Assembly: GCA_016927065.1 (NCBI GenBank)
Contig: JAFGNJ010000004.1
Coordinates: forward strand, 310,001-374,000
Reading direction: 5' to 3'
Source: Deltaproteobacteria bacterium
GTDB lineage: Bacteria > Desulfobacterota > B13-G15 > RBG-16-54-18
Length of the DNA stretch: 64,000 bases
A program made the translations under genes and the position numbers. Under the pieces are notes generated by a model. The model made no database searches and was not told where the DNA came from. It saw only the letters and a program-made list of their open reading frames with translations. Shown here one piece after another: positions 11,515 through 21,086 of this stretch; within the stretch, counting starts at the first letter, position 1, and each line of letters starts with the position of its first letter.

Positions 11515-12615
11515 TTAAATCTTAAGCTCGATGATCTTTGTCTTGTTCAAGTCCATGGTTCCGAGACCCAGCCGCTCGGCCACGCGCAGGTAGGGAACGA
11601 TCATATCGGTGAAATAGGTCTCGTCGTATTCCTCCATGATGTGCGAGCAGTAGGTGTCAAGGGCCACCATGTCCCCGCTTAGGATGAATCTATTGATCCC
11701 TTCCTTGACCTCCCCTTTTCCCCTCGTCGGGCCTCCCTTAATAAGGATTGCCCTGGCATCCACGATGGAGAGCTCAGGGCGCACCGCATCGGCGAACTCA
11801 GCCAGGGCGGTCATAAAATGGGTCTCGTCGCGGAAGGAGGCCTTGGTACGCTCGTCAGCCCCCTTAATCCCCTTTTGGAAACCCTCTCCCCGGATGTGGG
11901 AATCCCAGCGCTGAGCCCCATAGATGGCCCCAAACTGGTTTTTGAGGGCACAGGTGAGAAAGGAGGTATGATGCCTCTTCAGACAGGGCATGTTGATGAT
12001 GACCGGGGCCTGATGGATCTTCTTGTGCACGATGATCTCGGGGTAGGCTCGCCACCCCGCTTTTTTTGTTTTCACGTATTCCCGACGGCGGCCCGCGTCA
12101 CCGATGGTGACAGCGATCCCCTGTTCCTTTCCCCTGCGGACGATGTCGTTAAAGCTGGAGGTCTCCCTCTCAGTACCCAAGAGATAGGTGCCGGGGGAGT
12201 CGAAGACCTCCACCCCTGAGGTACCGGCCTCTCGCAAAAGACGGGCTGTCAGGAAGATCATCTCCGGATCCGTGGTAATTGGGTAGGGTTGGCGGAAGAT
12301 AAAATTGGGTTTGATGAGGACCTCTGCGCCATTCTCCACCAGGGGGGTTAGACCACCCAGGGCCTCCAGGGCGGCGCGGAGCATCCGCTCCGGGTCCTTC
12401 CCCTGGACAGAGACCACCACGGGTTTGCTCCCCGCTACATAGGGGTTGGGGATCCCTGATCGAGCCCCGTGTGCCCCGCTGAAACATCCCGTACCCCAGG
12501 TCGAAAGGATTGCTGCACTACCTACGGCATATTTTATGAAATCACGGCGGGATATTTCCCTGTTATCTCTTTTTTTCACGAGTATTGATCCCTTTTTCGC
12601 GTCTTTTCCCCTCAT
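11515..12615 (-). CDS. DUF362 protein with Tat signal and lipobox
   Basis: The 366-residue protein begins with a twin-arginine motif SRRDFIKYAVG followed by a hydrophobic stretch and GTGCFSG, a lipobox-like cysteine. It is therefore predicted to be exported folded and held at the membrane. The body is a DUF362 domain (VEVFDSPGT, INMPCLKRHHTSFLTCALKNQFG). No ferredoxin cysteine motif is present, unlike the second DUF362 protein at 18149. The annotated ATG overlaps the upstream gene by 53 bases; a GTG at 12577-12579 is an alternative start closer to the Tat motif. The function of DUF362 is not established. Confidence 0.75.
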   Translation of the reverse strand: MRGKDAKKGSILVKKRDNREISRRDFIKYAVGSAAILSTWGTGCFSGAHGARSGIPNPYVAGSKPVVVSVQGKDPERMLRAALEALGGLTPLVENGAEVLIKPNFIFRQPYPITTDPEMIFLTARLLREAGTSGVEVFDSPGTYLLGTERETSSFNDIVRRGKEQGIAVTIGDAGRRREYVKTKKAGWRAYPEIIVHKKIHQAPVIINMPCLKRHHTSFLTCALKNQFGAIYGAQRWDSHIRGEGFQKGIKGADERTKASFRDETHFMTALAEFADAVRPELSIVDARAILIKGGPTRGKGEVKEGINRFILSGDMVALDTYCSHIMEEYDETYFTDMIVPYLRVAERLGLGTMDLNKTKIIELKI

Positions 12616-13105
12616 TCCCCCTTAACCAGGCCATCGTTCCTCCGACAAAGATACCGGTCACCAGCAAACCGAGTACGTCTATATCATAGTCAAAGGTGGT
12701 GGGGAGCCCGAGGGTCGGCAAGACAATCATGGTGATCAGGGGGAGAATCCCCATGCCCAAGGCTCCGGCCAGGAGGCCGATGGCGCCCCCCATGATCCGC
12801 CTCCCTGCCCCGCTGCGGGCACAGATAACGCCCAAGACCACTCCTAAAAGAGGCCACGCAATCCAGGGGGGATAATATTGTATCAATGTGCTCAAGGCCC
12901 AATTGACCACGATGATGACTCCCCCTAGCGCCCCCAACCAGAGCCATCCCCCTGCGACGGCAGGGCGGGGAAGCTGAGATGCAAGACCAAGGAGGATGGC
13001 GGTGGTCAGCCACCCCCAGATCTGTCGATCTGTCAGTTCAAAAACTATAATACCGATCACACCAGCCGCTGCACCCAGAACGATACCTGCAGCCACACGC
13101 CTCAT
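12563..13105 (-). CDS. Small integral membrane protein
   Basis: A 180-residue hydrophobic protein with about five or six predicted membrane segments rich in glycine and leucine, ending in a basic tail (RGNEGKRREKGINTREKKR). I do not recognise a family. It overlaps the stop of the upstream lipoprotein gene by 4 bases and the start of the DUF362 gene, so the three form a tight operon. A membrane partner for the exported DUF362 protein is a reasonable inference but nothing more. Confidence 0.6.
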   Translation of the reverse strand: MRRVAAGIVLGAAAGVIGIIVFELTDRQIWGWLTTAILLGLASQLPRPAVAGGWLWLGALGGVIIVVNWALSTLIQYYPPWIAWPLLGVVLGVICARSGAGRRIMGGAIGLLAGALGMGILPLITMIVLPTLGLPTTFDYDIDVLGLLVTGIFVGGTMAWLRGNEGKRREKGINTREKKR

Positions 13106-14004
13106 CCTTCACCCCCGCTCTGTGCCAAGGACCTCACGGTCCGCGTCACGGTCTTGAGATCTGGTCCATCAAGAACCAAAATTACGAGGTCTCCCACCAC
13201 AGTAGTAGCTCCATATCCCTTCCTGCTCTTGCCCTGAAAGATCTCATTGTTCATAGTACCTTCTCGTATAATCTCAGATGCCAGGAGGTTTTGGAAGGCC
13301 TCCTCGGCGTGGGGGGGCGCTGGATATCGCACTATGATGACCCTAAGCGGCTGCGCCTCCGGTTTGTATTGAAAGGTGATCCCTTCGGTTCCCTCTCGCA
13401 GGGAAAGGACATCCTGGTGGGAGAGGAAGTAGGCATTGTTCAGGGCGACCATCCCTCGGAAATAGAGGAGGGAATCCCCTACGATCCCTCTCGAGGGGAG
13501 AACGTTCAGGATGTCGGGCCGTTCCCCCTCCTCAAGAATCTTCTGGGCGATTGCCTGCCCCAAGACTAGAATGGTTTCTTTGAGCTCCTCACCTTCGGAA
13601 AATATGCGGACACAGTACTTCCCCTTCCAAAAGCTCAGAAGCCCCCCTTCGTAAGTGGCATCCTGCCCTATAGATGGGTGTTCCCCCTGCGTGTCGAAGG
13701 TATATATCCCATAGGCATTGCCCGGGAGGTCCATCTCGTAGATCTCGGCGGTGACCCCACCCGGGGGTGTCTGATATCGCTGCACGCCCATCCGCACAAA
13801 GCCGTATTCGTAGTAGAGCTCAGCTCCCCCGTTCATATAATCGAAGAGCTTCGTTCCCACATAGATATGTGATTTTCCGTCTTCCCTTATCCCCGGAACA
13901 TCCGCAGACGAGGGAAAGAACTCTTTTAAGTCATCACCCCCCCCTCCTGTACATCCCGTTATCAAGAGAAACAACAGTACGATCACACAACTCGTATATT
14001 TCAC
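13102..14004 (-). CDS. Lipoprotein resembling DUF6599 family
   Basis: The start is placed at GTG 14002-14004, eight bases after AGGAGG, giving MKYTSCVIVLLFLLITGCTGGG: a short basic start, hydrophobic core and lipobox LITGC. The mature protein has DYMNGGAELYYEYGF and EIYEMDLPGNAYGIY, which I associate with the DUF6599 family of secreted proteins often found beside DUF362 genes in deltaproteobacteria-like genomes. About 300 residues. Its role is unknown; the operon suggests action at the periplasmic face with the two downstream products. Confidence 0.68.
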   Translation of the reverse strand: MKYTSCVIVLLFLLITGCTGGGGDDLKEFFPSSADVPGIREDGKSHIYVGTKLFDYMNGGAELYYEYGFVRMGVQRYQTPPGGVTAEIYEMDLPGNAYGIYTFDTQGEHPSIGQDATYEGGLLSFWKGKYCVRIFSEGEELKETILVLGQAIAQKILEEGERPDILNVLPSRGIVGDSLLYFRGMVALNNAYFLSHQDVLSLREGTEGITFQYKPEAQPLRVIIVRYPAPPHAEEAFQNLLASEIIREGTMNNEIFQGKSRKGYGATTVVGDLVILVLDGPDLKTVTRTVRSLAQSGGEG

Positions 14005-14164
14005 TCTCGCTCCCTCCTTTTTCCACATGCTATCATAGCTAACATACCGCTCTCAGGGAAGTCAAGCCTGACCACGGAGCACAGTTTTCCTCGCTGATGT
14101 TGCGGTGGGAAGAATAACATATAGAATAAACTGTTACCTTCCAATCGGCAATCTCAGACAGAGT

Positions 14165-14590
14165 TTATTCTGCGCCCTTGGCCAGTTCATACGGCCAGCG
14201 CGACATGCCACCCCAGTTCATGAGTCGCATATAGCCTTGCTTTTCCAAATTTTTAATGACGCTCTGAGCACGCCCGCCGGTCTCGCAATACATGATGAGA
14301 TACTGGGCCTTTGGTATCTCATCCAGACGGGAGAGTATCTCAGATGATGGAAAGGACTTGGCGGTAGGGATGTGCCCCTTCAGATATGCGGATGAGGGGC
14401 GGACATCGACAATCCAAAAGGAATCGTTGGGATTATCGACGAGTACCTTTAATTGTTCAGGCGGCATGTATTTCTTTAGCACCTCACCTTCGGAACCGAC
14501 ATATCCCTGAAAGCAACTTGTTAACAGCAATACCGTTAGGGAGATAAGCAATCCTACACCCACTCCACAACATGACTTTTTCTTTATCAT
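14165..14590 (-). CDS. Rhodanese-domain lipoprotein
   Basis: The 141-residue product has an N-terminal signal with lipobox LLTSC and a single rhodanese domain. The domain shows FWIVDVRPSSAYLKGHIPTA and the active-site loop MYCETGGRA, with the sulfur-carrying cysteine present. It ends WGGMSRWPYEL, typical of single-domain rhodaneses. It is predicted to be periplasmic and membrane-anchored, and could handle sulfane sulfur or thiols there. It stands alone, with about 140 bp on each side and no clear operon partner. Confidence 0.8.
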   Translation of the reverse strand: MIKKKSCCGVGVGLLISLTVLLLTSCFQGYVGSEGEVLKKYMPPEQLKVLVDNPNDSFWIVDVRPSSAYLKGHIPTAKSFPSSEILSRLDEIPKAQYLIMYCETGGRAQSVIKNLEKQGYMRLMNWGGMSRWPYELAKGAE

Positions 14591-14735
14591 TGGATTCCTC
14601 CGTCGACTTTATGGGTATGTATCATACTAAGTAGTTAATAACGTATATACTCTTAGATTATCATGTTAACGATTGCCGAGCAATACGACGCATTCAACGT
14701 AGATTGGGCTACGAGCAAAATAACGGATCTGTCGC

Positions 14736-15560
14736 CTATGATTTGCTTTTTAGTATTTGGAATTCTTTGAGCGCCTTGCGGTACCATGGGTTCATCAGGG
14801 CCGGATGGATACGGTACAACCATGAGATAATATATGCAAAGGGAGTGACTTTAATAATGCCCTTGTTGTGAGCAACGCTGCGCAGGATGACGCGGGCACA
14901 TTTGTCAGGATCCATCGTCCTAATTGATGGAAGCTGAGAAAGTGCAACTTCTCGTTTGACCTTCAGGTACGTTGCCACGTTTGGGATATTTGTTCGGATA
15001 ATCCCTGGGCAGACGACGCTCACCTTTACACCGCGCTCTGCCGCCTCGACTCGTAGTGCGAGCGAAAGTCCCACCACCGCGTGCTTAGTGGCGGTGTAAG
15101 CCGTGAGCAACGGAACGGGAACAAGGCCGGCTGCGGAAGCGATATTGATGATATGCCCAAAACCCTGTTCGACCATCACGGGATAGGCCGCTGCCGTGCC
15201 GTGGATGACGCCCCAGAGATTAACGTCGAGCGTATGTTGCCAGTGCGCACGCTTCATGTCGAGCACCTCGCCCATGACGGCGATACCCGCATTGTTAAAG
15301 AGGTAATGAAGCCCCCCATATTTTTTTGCGCTGTCGTGTATGAGGTGCTCGACTTGTGCAGATTTTGATACATTGACATAGACGGCGTGAGCCCGGCCGC
15401 CCTTTGCGGTGATCGTTGCGGCAACCTGTTGCGCGCCTTTTCTGTTCATGTCCGCCACAATCACCAACGCTCCCCCCTGCCCCAAGCCTACTGCGAGGGC
15501 TTGCCCGATCCCAGAGGCTCCACCCGTCACGATGGCGATTTTATCTACGAAAGGATTCAT
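14736..15560 (-). CDS. Short-chain dehydrogenase/reductase
   Basis: A Rossmann-fold NAD(P) oxidoreductase of 274 residues. The cofactor motif is TGGASGIG, followed by NNAGIAV, and the catalytic YTATK with an upstream serine in INIASAAGL. An aspartate after beta-2 (VVADMNRKG) favours NAD over NADP. It ends one base before the downstream-coded radical SAM gene start side, with both on the minus strand, so they are probably co-transcribed. The C-terminal extension (ISWLYRIHPALMNPWYRKAL) resembles that of SDRs acting on lipids. The substrate is unknown. Confidence 0.85.
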   Translation of the reverse strand: MNPFVDKIAIVTGGASGIGQALAVGLGQGGALVIVADMNRKGAQQVAATITAKGGRAHAVYVNVSKSAQVEHLIHDSAKKYGGLHYLFNNAGIAVMGEVLDMKRAHWQHTLDVNLWGVIHGTAAAYPVMVEQGFGHIINIASAAGLVPVPLLTAYTATKHAVVGLSLALRVEAAERGVKVSVVCPGIIRTNIPNVATYLKVKREVALSQLPSIRTMDPDKCARVILRSVAHNKGIIKVTPFAYIISWLYRIHPALMNPWYRKALKEFQILKSKS

Positions 15561-15561
15561 A

Positions 15562-16953
15562 TTATGTTTTCAATTGATTGGCCCGCCTTGTCTTCCAGGG
15601 GACCTTGGTCCACCCAAGCCTCTCTCCGCCCAAGACTTTCTTATGGATGAAACGGCGTTGAAACAGGTTAAAGGGGAAATATATGGCCTTGTTGACAAGC
15701 GTAGGGGGGTACTCCCACTGAAACCTCCGCAGGATGGAGGCGTAGGAGTAATACTCACGCCAGGTCCATTCCCATCCCTCCCGGAGTTCTTCACGAGTCA
15801 TCCCCCGAGGGTGGAAGTGCGGGGCATGAGCTTCTTGATTCTCCAAGAGCCACCAATGCTCGTCGGTCAACCGCCCCTCTTCCGTGAGCCGCTCATAGAG
15901 GGCGGTGCCAGGGTAGGGGGTGAGGATGGGGAAGTTCACCGAGAAGAACTTTGCCTCGATGGCAAAGCGCACCGTCCGTTCAAAGATCCCCTTGTCATCG
16001 TGGTCAAGACCAAACATAAAGGAGGCCCACACGGCGATCCCGTGACGATGCAGGGTTCGGATTATCGACAAGTAATCAGCGGGCCGATTCTGATGCTTCC
16101 GCGACGCTCGGATATTTTCCTCGGAGAGGGACTCAAAGCCGATGAGCACCCCCTTGCAGCCGCTCTTGGCCATGAGCTTGATCTTTGCCTCATCCTCCAG
16201 GCCAGCCAGGGAGGCCTGCCCGATCCACCACTTGCGCAGGGGGATGAGGGCCTCGAGTAGGTGCTGAGAGTAGCGGGGGTGTCCTACGATGTTGTCATCG
16301 GCGAACATGATCACCTTGTGTCGCAGGGAGCGGGTCTCCGCGATGACTGCATCAATGGGGCGGTAACGATAGGTCCCCCCGAAGAATCTCCTCACCGAGC
16401 AGAAGTCACATAAATAGGGGCAACCCCTGGTGGCCTGCAAGGAATCGATGGGGAAATAGTCTTTGGCACGGTAGATCTCACGACGGGCCTGGGGTATCTC
16501 TTCAGGTGGGGTAAAATCTTCTTGTTTATATATTCTCTCCAGGTTTCCTCTGCGGAAGTCATCAATCAGGCGGGGCCAGCTCTCCTCCGCCTCACCCACC
16601 ACCACAGCATCACAGTGTTCCAGGACCTCGTCCGGGAGGGCCGTGGGGTGGATGCCTCCCATGACCACGGGGATGCCTCGTTCACGATATGCTTGGGCGA
16701 TCTGATAGGCCCGGAGGGCGGTTTTGGTGGAACAGGAAATCCCCACCAGATCTACTTCCTTGAGGTCGCCATTCAGGTCGAGGGGATTGATGAGGTCGTC
16801 GCTGAAAGAGACTTCAATATCAGGGGGAGTAAGGGCGGCGACTGTAGCGAGGGAGAGGTTGGGGATGGGGGCGTTATCCTCTGCCGCCGGGGTGATGAGT
16901 TCCAATCGTATCCGTCCCGTCATTGTTGGGCATAGTATCAAATATGTTCGCAA
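15562..16953 (-). CDS. B12-binding-domain radical SAM protein
   Basis: The 463-residue enzyme has an N-terminal cobalamin-binding-like domain (VDLVGISCSTKTALRAYQIA, VVMGGIHPTALPDEVL) and a radical SAM core with GCPYLCDFCSV supplying the [4Fe-4S] cysteines. The C-terminal region (FHPRGMTREELREGWEWTWREYYS) is typical of the BchE/HpnP-like group whose members act on tetrapyrroles or lipids. TTG at 16953 is an uncertain start; TTG 16941 or ATG 16923 are alternatives and none has a strong ribosome site. It diverges from hemC. The reaction cannot be assigned. Confidence 0.82.
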   Translation of the reverse strand: MRTYLILCPTMTGRIRLELITPAAEDNAPIPNLSLATVAALTPPDIEVSFSDDLINPLDLNGDLKEVDLVGISCSTKTALRAYQIAQAYRERGIPVVMGGIHPTALPDEVLEHCDAVVVGEAEESWPRLIDDFRRGNLERIYKQEDFTPPEEIPQARREIYRAKDYFPIDSLQATRGCPYLCDFCSVRRFFGGTYRYRPIDAVIAETRSLRHKVIMFADDNIVGHPRYSQHLLEALIPLRKWWIGQASLAGLEDEAKIKLMAKSGCKGVLIGFESLSEENIRASRKHQNRPADYLSIIRTLHRHGIAVWASFMFGLDHDDKGIFERTVRFAIEAKFFSVNFPILTPYPGTALYERLTEEGRLTDEHWWLLENQEAHAPHFHPRGMTREELREGWEWTWREYYSYASILRRFQWEYPPTLVNKAIYFPFNLFQRRFIHKKVLGGERLGWTKVPWKTRRANQLKT

Positions 16954-17007
16954 AAAGCGAGCGAAGAGACATATGCTATAATAAGTATTTAGCCGAAACC
17001 TTTCTCT

Positions 17008-17036
17008 TTGACAAAAAGGGGATCTTGTGGTTAGTA
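17008..17036 (+). promoter_or_regulatory. Sigma70-type promoter for hemC
   Basis: TTGACA at 17008-17013, 17-base spacer, TTAGTA at 17031-17036. It lies about 95 bases upstream of hemC in the divergent gap with the radical SAM gene. Confidence 0.55.
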
Positions 17037-17129
17037 AGGATTGAGTTCATGTCGCATCTTTATGTGGCATCAGGAGACACACCAGAACGCCAAAGATTAC
17101 CTCAATGAGAGAGAGCAACCTTTGAGACA

Positions 17130-18056
17130 TTGGCTGTGAAGCGGATCAAGATCGGTACCAGGGGAAGCGCGCTTGCCCTGCGGCAGGCCGCATGGGTGCG
17201 GGAGCGAATCGCCCATCGGCATCCCGCCCTTCATATAGAGGTGGTCCGAATCAAGACCACGGGGGACAACATCACCGATGTCCCCCTGGCTCAGGTGGGG
17301 GGGAAGGGGCTCTTTGTCAAGGAGATCGAAGAAGCCCTCCTGCGGGGGGAAATAGACTTGGCGGTGCACAGCATGAAAGACGTTCCTTCCGAACTTCCGT
17401 CGGGCCTGCACATCGGGGCCGTAACCGAGCGGGAGGATCCTCGAGATGTTCTGGTCTCCAGAGAGGGACGGGGACTGCGTGAGCTTCCTTCGGAGGCCCG
17501 AATCGGGACCGCTTCGCTCCGGAGAGGGGCCCAGCTTCTGGGGATCAACCCCCGATGGGAGATCATCGCCCTGCGGGGGAACCTTGATACCAGAATCAGG
17601 AAGTTGAAGACGGAGGACCTTGACGCGGTGATCTTGGCCGCTGCCGGGGTCCGCAGGATGGGTCTGGAGGATAAGGTCACAGAATATCTGTCTCTTGAGG
17701 TGATGCTCCCTGCGGTCGGCCAAGGGGCCCTAGGGATCGAGTGCCGAAAAGAGGATGCTGTTAATGAGTTGATTGCCTTTTTGAATCACCCCGAGAGTGC
17801 CTTGGCGGTGGAAGGTGAGCGGGCCTTTCTGCGCAGACTGGAAGGTGGGTGCCAGGTCCCCATTGCTGCCTTTGGCCAGGTGCGGGGAGGGGGTATTTTC
17901 CTGCGGGGGTTGGTGGCCCGTCTTGACGGAACCCATATCCTTCGTGCTGAGATCCAGGGGGATGATGCCGAGGTAGCAGGAAGACGGTTGGCTGAGGACC
18001 TGTTGGCCCAGGGTGCCGGTGATGTACTGCGAGAGATATATAATCGATTGCCGTGA
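17130..18056 (+). CDS. hemC: Hydroxymethylbilane synthase (porphobilinogen deaminase)
   Basis: HemC joins four porphobilinogen units into hydroxymethylbilane, feeding siroheme, heme and corrinoid synthesis. The N-terminus IKIGTRGSALALRQA is diagnostic, as are HSMKDVPSELP, IGTASLRRGAQL and the dipyrromethane-cofactor cysteine in LEGGCQVPIAA. The 308-residue length is normal. The start is TTG 17130 or GTG 17136; neither has a strong ribosome site. Corrinoid supply matters here because the corrinoid iron-sulfur protein is encoded downstream in the same window. No other tetrapyrrole gene is adjacent. Confidence 0.96.
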   Translation: MAVKRIKIGTRGSALALRQAAWVRERIAHRHPALHIEVVRIKTTGDNITDVPLAQVGGKGLFVKEIEEALLRGEIDLAVHSMKDVPSELPSGLHIGAVTEREDPRDVLVSREGRGLRELPSEARIGTASLRRGAQLLGINPRWEIIALRGNLDTRIRKLKTEDLDAVILAAAGVRRMGLEDKVTEYLSLEVMLPAVGQGALGIECRKEDAVNELIAFLNHPESALAVEGERAFLRRLEGGCQVPIAAFGQVRGGGIFLRGLVARLDGTHILRAEIQGDDAEVAGRRLAEDLLAQGAGDVLREIYNRLP

Positions 18057-18148
18057 AGATAGTGTATGGTAATGTTGTGTTTGGCAAAGACAAAGTTTGA
18101 TCCCCGACCTAGAATACACGTGTCTTAAAGTTTTAGGAGGATTATGAG

Positions 18149-19255
18149 ATGGCAAGCACGGTTTACTTTGCTGATCTACGGACCACAATCGACAGAAATC
18201 TGTTGGACAAGGTGGGCGCGTTGCTAGAGAAGGTTAATCTACCCAAGAGGATCAAAAAAAGGGGGACGGTTGCAATCAAGCTTCACTTTGGTGAGAGAGG
18301 GAATACCGCTTATGTTAGGCCCATCTTCCTGCGCCGTATCGTCGAGCAGGTGAAAGAACTGGGTGGTAAGCCCTTCCTTAGCGATACCAATACACTTTAT
18401 GGAGGTTCCAGATCTGAAGCCGTATCTCACCTTGGCACGGCGGTAGAGCATGGATTCGCCTTCTCGGTGGTGGGGGCACCGATCATTATCGCCGATGGCC
18501 TCGTGGGGAATGCCGCCATCAAGGTCCCGATACAAGGGAAGATCTACCAAGAGGTGAGTATTGCCCATGCAATCTACTACGCTGACTCGCTAATCGTGGT
18601 GACGCACTTTAAAGGGCACGAACTCACCGGCTTCGGCGGGACCCTCAAGAATATCGGTATGGGGTGTGCCAGCCGGGAGGGGAAGCTAAGCCAGCACTCC
18701 ACCCTCGGGCCTAAGGTAAAACGCAAGGCGTGTGTGGGGTGCGGGACCTGTGTCGAGTGGTGCGCATATGGAGCTCCCCAGATGCGAGATGGGAAGGCCT
18801 TTATTAATCCCGATACGTGTGTGGGGTGCGGGGAGTGCATCGCAATCTGCCCCGAGGGGGCCATCCAGATTCAGTGGAACGAGGCCGCCCCAGCATTCCA
18901 GCGAAAGATGGTGGAGTATGCCCTCGGAACCCTGAAGAATAAGGACAAACGGACGGTGTTTTTGAATTTCGTCACACAGGTGAGCCCTTACTGTGACTGC
19001 TATGGGTACAGCGACGCCCCTCTTGTGGGGGATGTGGGGATCCTCGCCTCGGATGACCCGGTGGCCATTGACCAGGCCTCTGTCGATCTAGTGAACGCCC
19101 AACCGGGAAACTCCTTCTCCACGCACACGAAGGATATCCCTGTAGGTGCTGATAAATTCCGAGCGGTACACCGGGAAGTAGACTGGGGAATCCAGTTGGC
19201 CTATGCTGAGGAGATGGGGTTGGGGATGAGGGAGTATAAACTGGTCACTATTTGA
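18149..19255 (+). CDS. DUF362 protein with two [4Fe-4S] ferredoxin motifs
   Basis: A 368-residue cytoplasmic protein with a DUF362 domain at both ends and a ferredoxin insert in the middle. The cluster motifs are CVGCGTCVEWC and CVGCGECIAICP. DUF362 hallmarks include KLHFGERGNTAYVRP, THFKGHELTGFGGTLKN and GVGILASDDPVAIDQAS-like text near the C-terminus. The ATG follows GGAGG by 8 bases. There is no signal peptide, in contrast to the Tat-type DUF362 protein at 11515. Such proteins are common in anaerobes and probably carry electrons, but the reaction is unknown. It follows hemC by 92 bases. Confidence 0.85.
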   Translation: MASTVYFADLRTTIDRNLLDKVGALLEKVNLPKRIKKRGTVAIKLHFGERGNTAYVRPIFLRRIVEQVKELGGKPFLSDTNTLYGGSRSEAVSHLGTAVEHGFAFSVVGAPIIIADGLVGNAAIKVPIQGKIYQEVSIAHAIYYADSLIVVTHFKGHELTGFGGTLKNIGMGCASREGKLSQHSTLGPKVKRKACVGCGTCVEWCAYGAPQMRDGKAFINPDTCVGCGECIAICPEGAIQIQWNEAAPAFQRKMVEYALGTLKNKDKRTVFLNFVTQVSPYCDCYGYSDAPLVGDVGILASDDPVAIDQASVDLVNAQPGNSFSTHTKDIPVGADKFRAVHREVDWGIQLAYAEEMGLGMREYKLVTI

Positions 19256-19317
19256 AATCGGGAAAGGCTGTACGGTGGTACACTTATATTTTTCGGGGCG
19301 ATTGCGGCCCTTGACTT

Positions 19318-19359
19318 CAGGGGGAGAGATATCGATTCGTTATGGATAACCTCTCCCTG
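19318..19359. terminator. Hairpin between convergent genes
   Basis: CAGGGGGAGAG at 19318-19328 pairs with CTCTCCCTG at 19351-19359 with small bulges, around a 22-base loop. It lies in the 150-bp gap between the converging DUF362 and acyl-CoA ligase genes. No strong T-run follows on either strand, so termination is plausible but not certain. Confidence 0.4.
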
Positions 19360-19406
19360 ATGATCATACCACCAGATAACCCGTTATGTTAAGAAGAATC
19401 TATTTA

Positions 19407-20903
19407 CTATTTTTTTAGGACCTGCTTTTTCAACTCCCTCTTCAAGATCTTGCCCGCTGGGGACTTGGGCAGGTCACTCACGACATTATACTCTTTAGGG
19501 ACCTTGAACGGCGCGAGGCGTGATTTCAAAAACTTCTTCACCTCATCTTTATTGACGGTCTTCCCCGGCTGGGGGACGATATAGGCTGTTACCCGCTCGC
19601 CCCATTCCTTATCAGGGAGACCGATGACCGCACACTCTTGAATCTCAGGTCTTGTATAGAGAACCTCTTCCACCTCTCGGGGATAGACGTTTTCACCCCC
19701 CGTGATGATTATTTCTTTGATACGGTCGACAATGTATACGTAGCCGTTTTCGTCGATGCGGCCAATGTCGCCGGATCTAAACCACCCATCTTCCCAGAAG
19801 GCGGCCTTCGTGGCCTCCGGGTTATCCAGATAGCCCTTCATGATATTGGGCCCACGGATGCAGATTTCTCCCTCTTTGCCTTGTTCGACAGGCTGCCCTG
19901 TTTCATCCCGGATCTGAACTTCTACCTTCGGCACAGGGGTCCCAATGGATCCTATGACATGATGTTCATAGTGATTATACGTGACTGCGGAAGCGGATTC
20001 GGTCAAGCCATAGCCTTCGTAGATGGTGAGCCCGGATTTTTCCTGCCACTGTTTGACGGTTTCTTCTGCCATGGTGGCGGCAGCTGAAAAGCAGTAGCGA
20101 ACAGCGCCGAGTTTTTTCTGCAGGCCCTTAATACTCAGGAATCGGACAAAGACGGTGGGAACGGCAAAGAATTTTGTTACTCGACCGTTTGCGAGGACTT
20201 CCAGTACTTTATCCAGATCAAAAGCAGGAAGCAGCTCCAAACAGCCACTGCTTAAAATGGTAGCATTCATGATGTGCATTTGGCCGAATACGTGGTTAAA
20301 GGGGAGGAAACACAGCGCTCGGTCTTTCTCGGTCGAGCGTTCACTGAAGGCGACATTCTGGGCTGATGTGTTGATGTTTTTATGGGTGAGCATTACCCCT
20401 TTGGGTATACCGGTGGTGCCTCCGGTATACAGTACGGCGGCGGTATCGTTTTCGTCCCGATCAATCGCCTTGAAGGAGCCCGATCCCGAGTCCATCAATT
20501 GCTGTAGCTCTAAATCACCCCCCGGGCAAATCAATTTTTCAAGGCCATCTTTTCCCCGCAATTTTTTTAGTGCGTCGAGCTTGTCCTCAGCGGCAAAGAT
20601 CATCCGCAGTTTCGCATGGCTGATTAATAACGTCATTTCATCGGGTGAAAGGAGACTGGACAGGGTGACGGCTACAGCCCCTGCCTTGAGCACGCCGAAA
20701 TAAAAGGCCAGCCAATCGCTCGAGTTGGGAGCGCACAACCCTACGTGCTCACCAGGCTTGATACCCAAGCCTATGAGGGCCGTTGCTACCTTATTTGCCC
20801 TTTCGTTGAGCTGATCGTAACTGGTCTCAAAGGTTCCTTCACTCACGGCCGACCGCTTGGGAAAGCGAGAGGCCGACTCTTCTAAGTTCGTTGCGACGTT
20901 CAT
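19407..20903 (-). CDS. Acyl-CoA synthetase (AMP-forming ligase)
   Basis: This enzyme activates a carboxylate to acyl-AMP and then acyl-CoA. The 498-residue protein is complete: P-loop YTGGTTGIPKGVM, YEGYGLTESAS, the SGDIGRIDENGYVYIVDRIKEII hinge region, and the C-terminal catalytic lysine in SPAGKILKREL. It begins NLEESASRFPKRSAV, like fatty-acyl and aryl-CoA ligases. It is a useful intact comparison for the rearranged ligase pair at 23188-25468. The substrate is probably a medium or long-chain acid, by general resemblance only. A lone gene with its own upstream gap of about 180 bp. Confidence 0.9.
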   Translation of the reverse strand: MNVATNLEESASRFPKRSAVSEGTFETSYDQLNERANKVATALIGLGIKPGEHVGLCAPNSSDWLAFYFGVLKAGAVAVTLSSLLSPDEMTLLISHAKLRMIFAAEDKLDALKKLRGKDGLEKLICPGGDLELQQLMDSGSGSFKAIDRDENDTAAVLYTGGTTGIPKGVMLTHKNINTSAQNVAFSERSTEKDRALCFLPFNHVFGQMHIMNATILSSGCLELLPAFDLDKVLEVLANGRVTKFFAVPTVFVRFLSIKGLQKKLGAVRYCFSAAATMAEETVKQWQEKSGLTIYEGYGLTESASAVTYNHYEHHVIGSIGTPVPKVEVQIRDETGQPVEQGKEGEICIRGPNIMKGYLDNPEATKAAFWEDGWFRSGDIGRIDENGYVYIVDRIKEIIITGGENVYPREVEEVLYTRPEIQECAVIGLPDKEWGERVTAYIVPQPGKTVNKDEVKKFLKSRLAPFKVPKEYNVVSDLPKSPAGKILKRELKKQVLKK

Positions 20904-21086
20904 GGATTGACTCCTTTATTTGGGATGGTAGCTATTGTTAATGGCACACGTTTTTATATGAAATTTTGTTACGTAAGTCAAGAAATTTCAACAATATTTT
21001 TGCGATAATTCATCAAGATAGAGTGTTATTTTTTAACTGTGCCGTGGTCTTGCCAAAAACCGAGAACAGAGCCGGTAACAGGTGAA

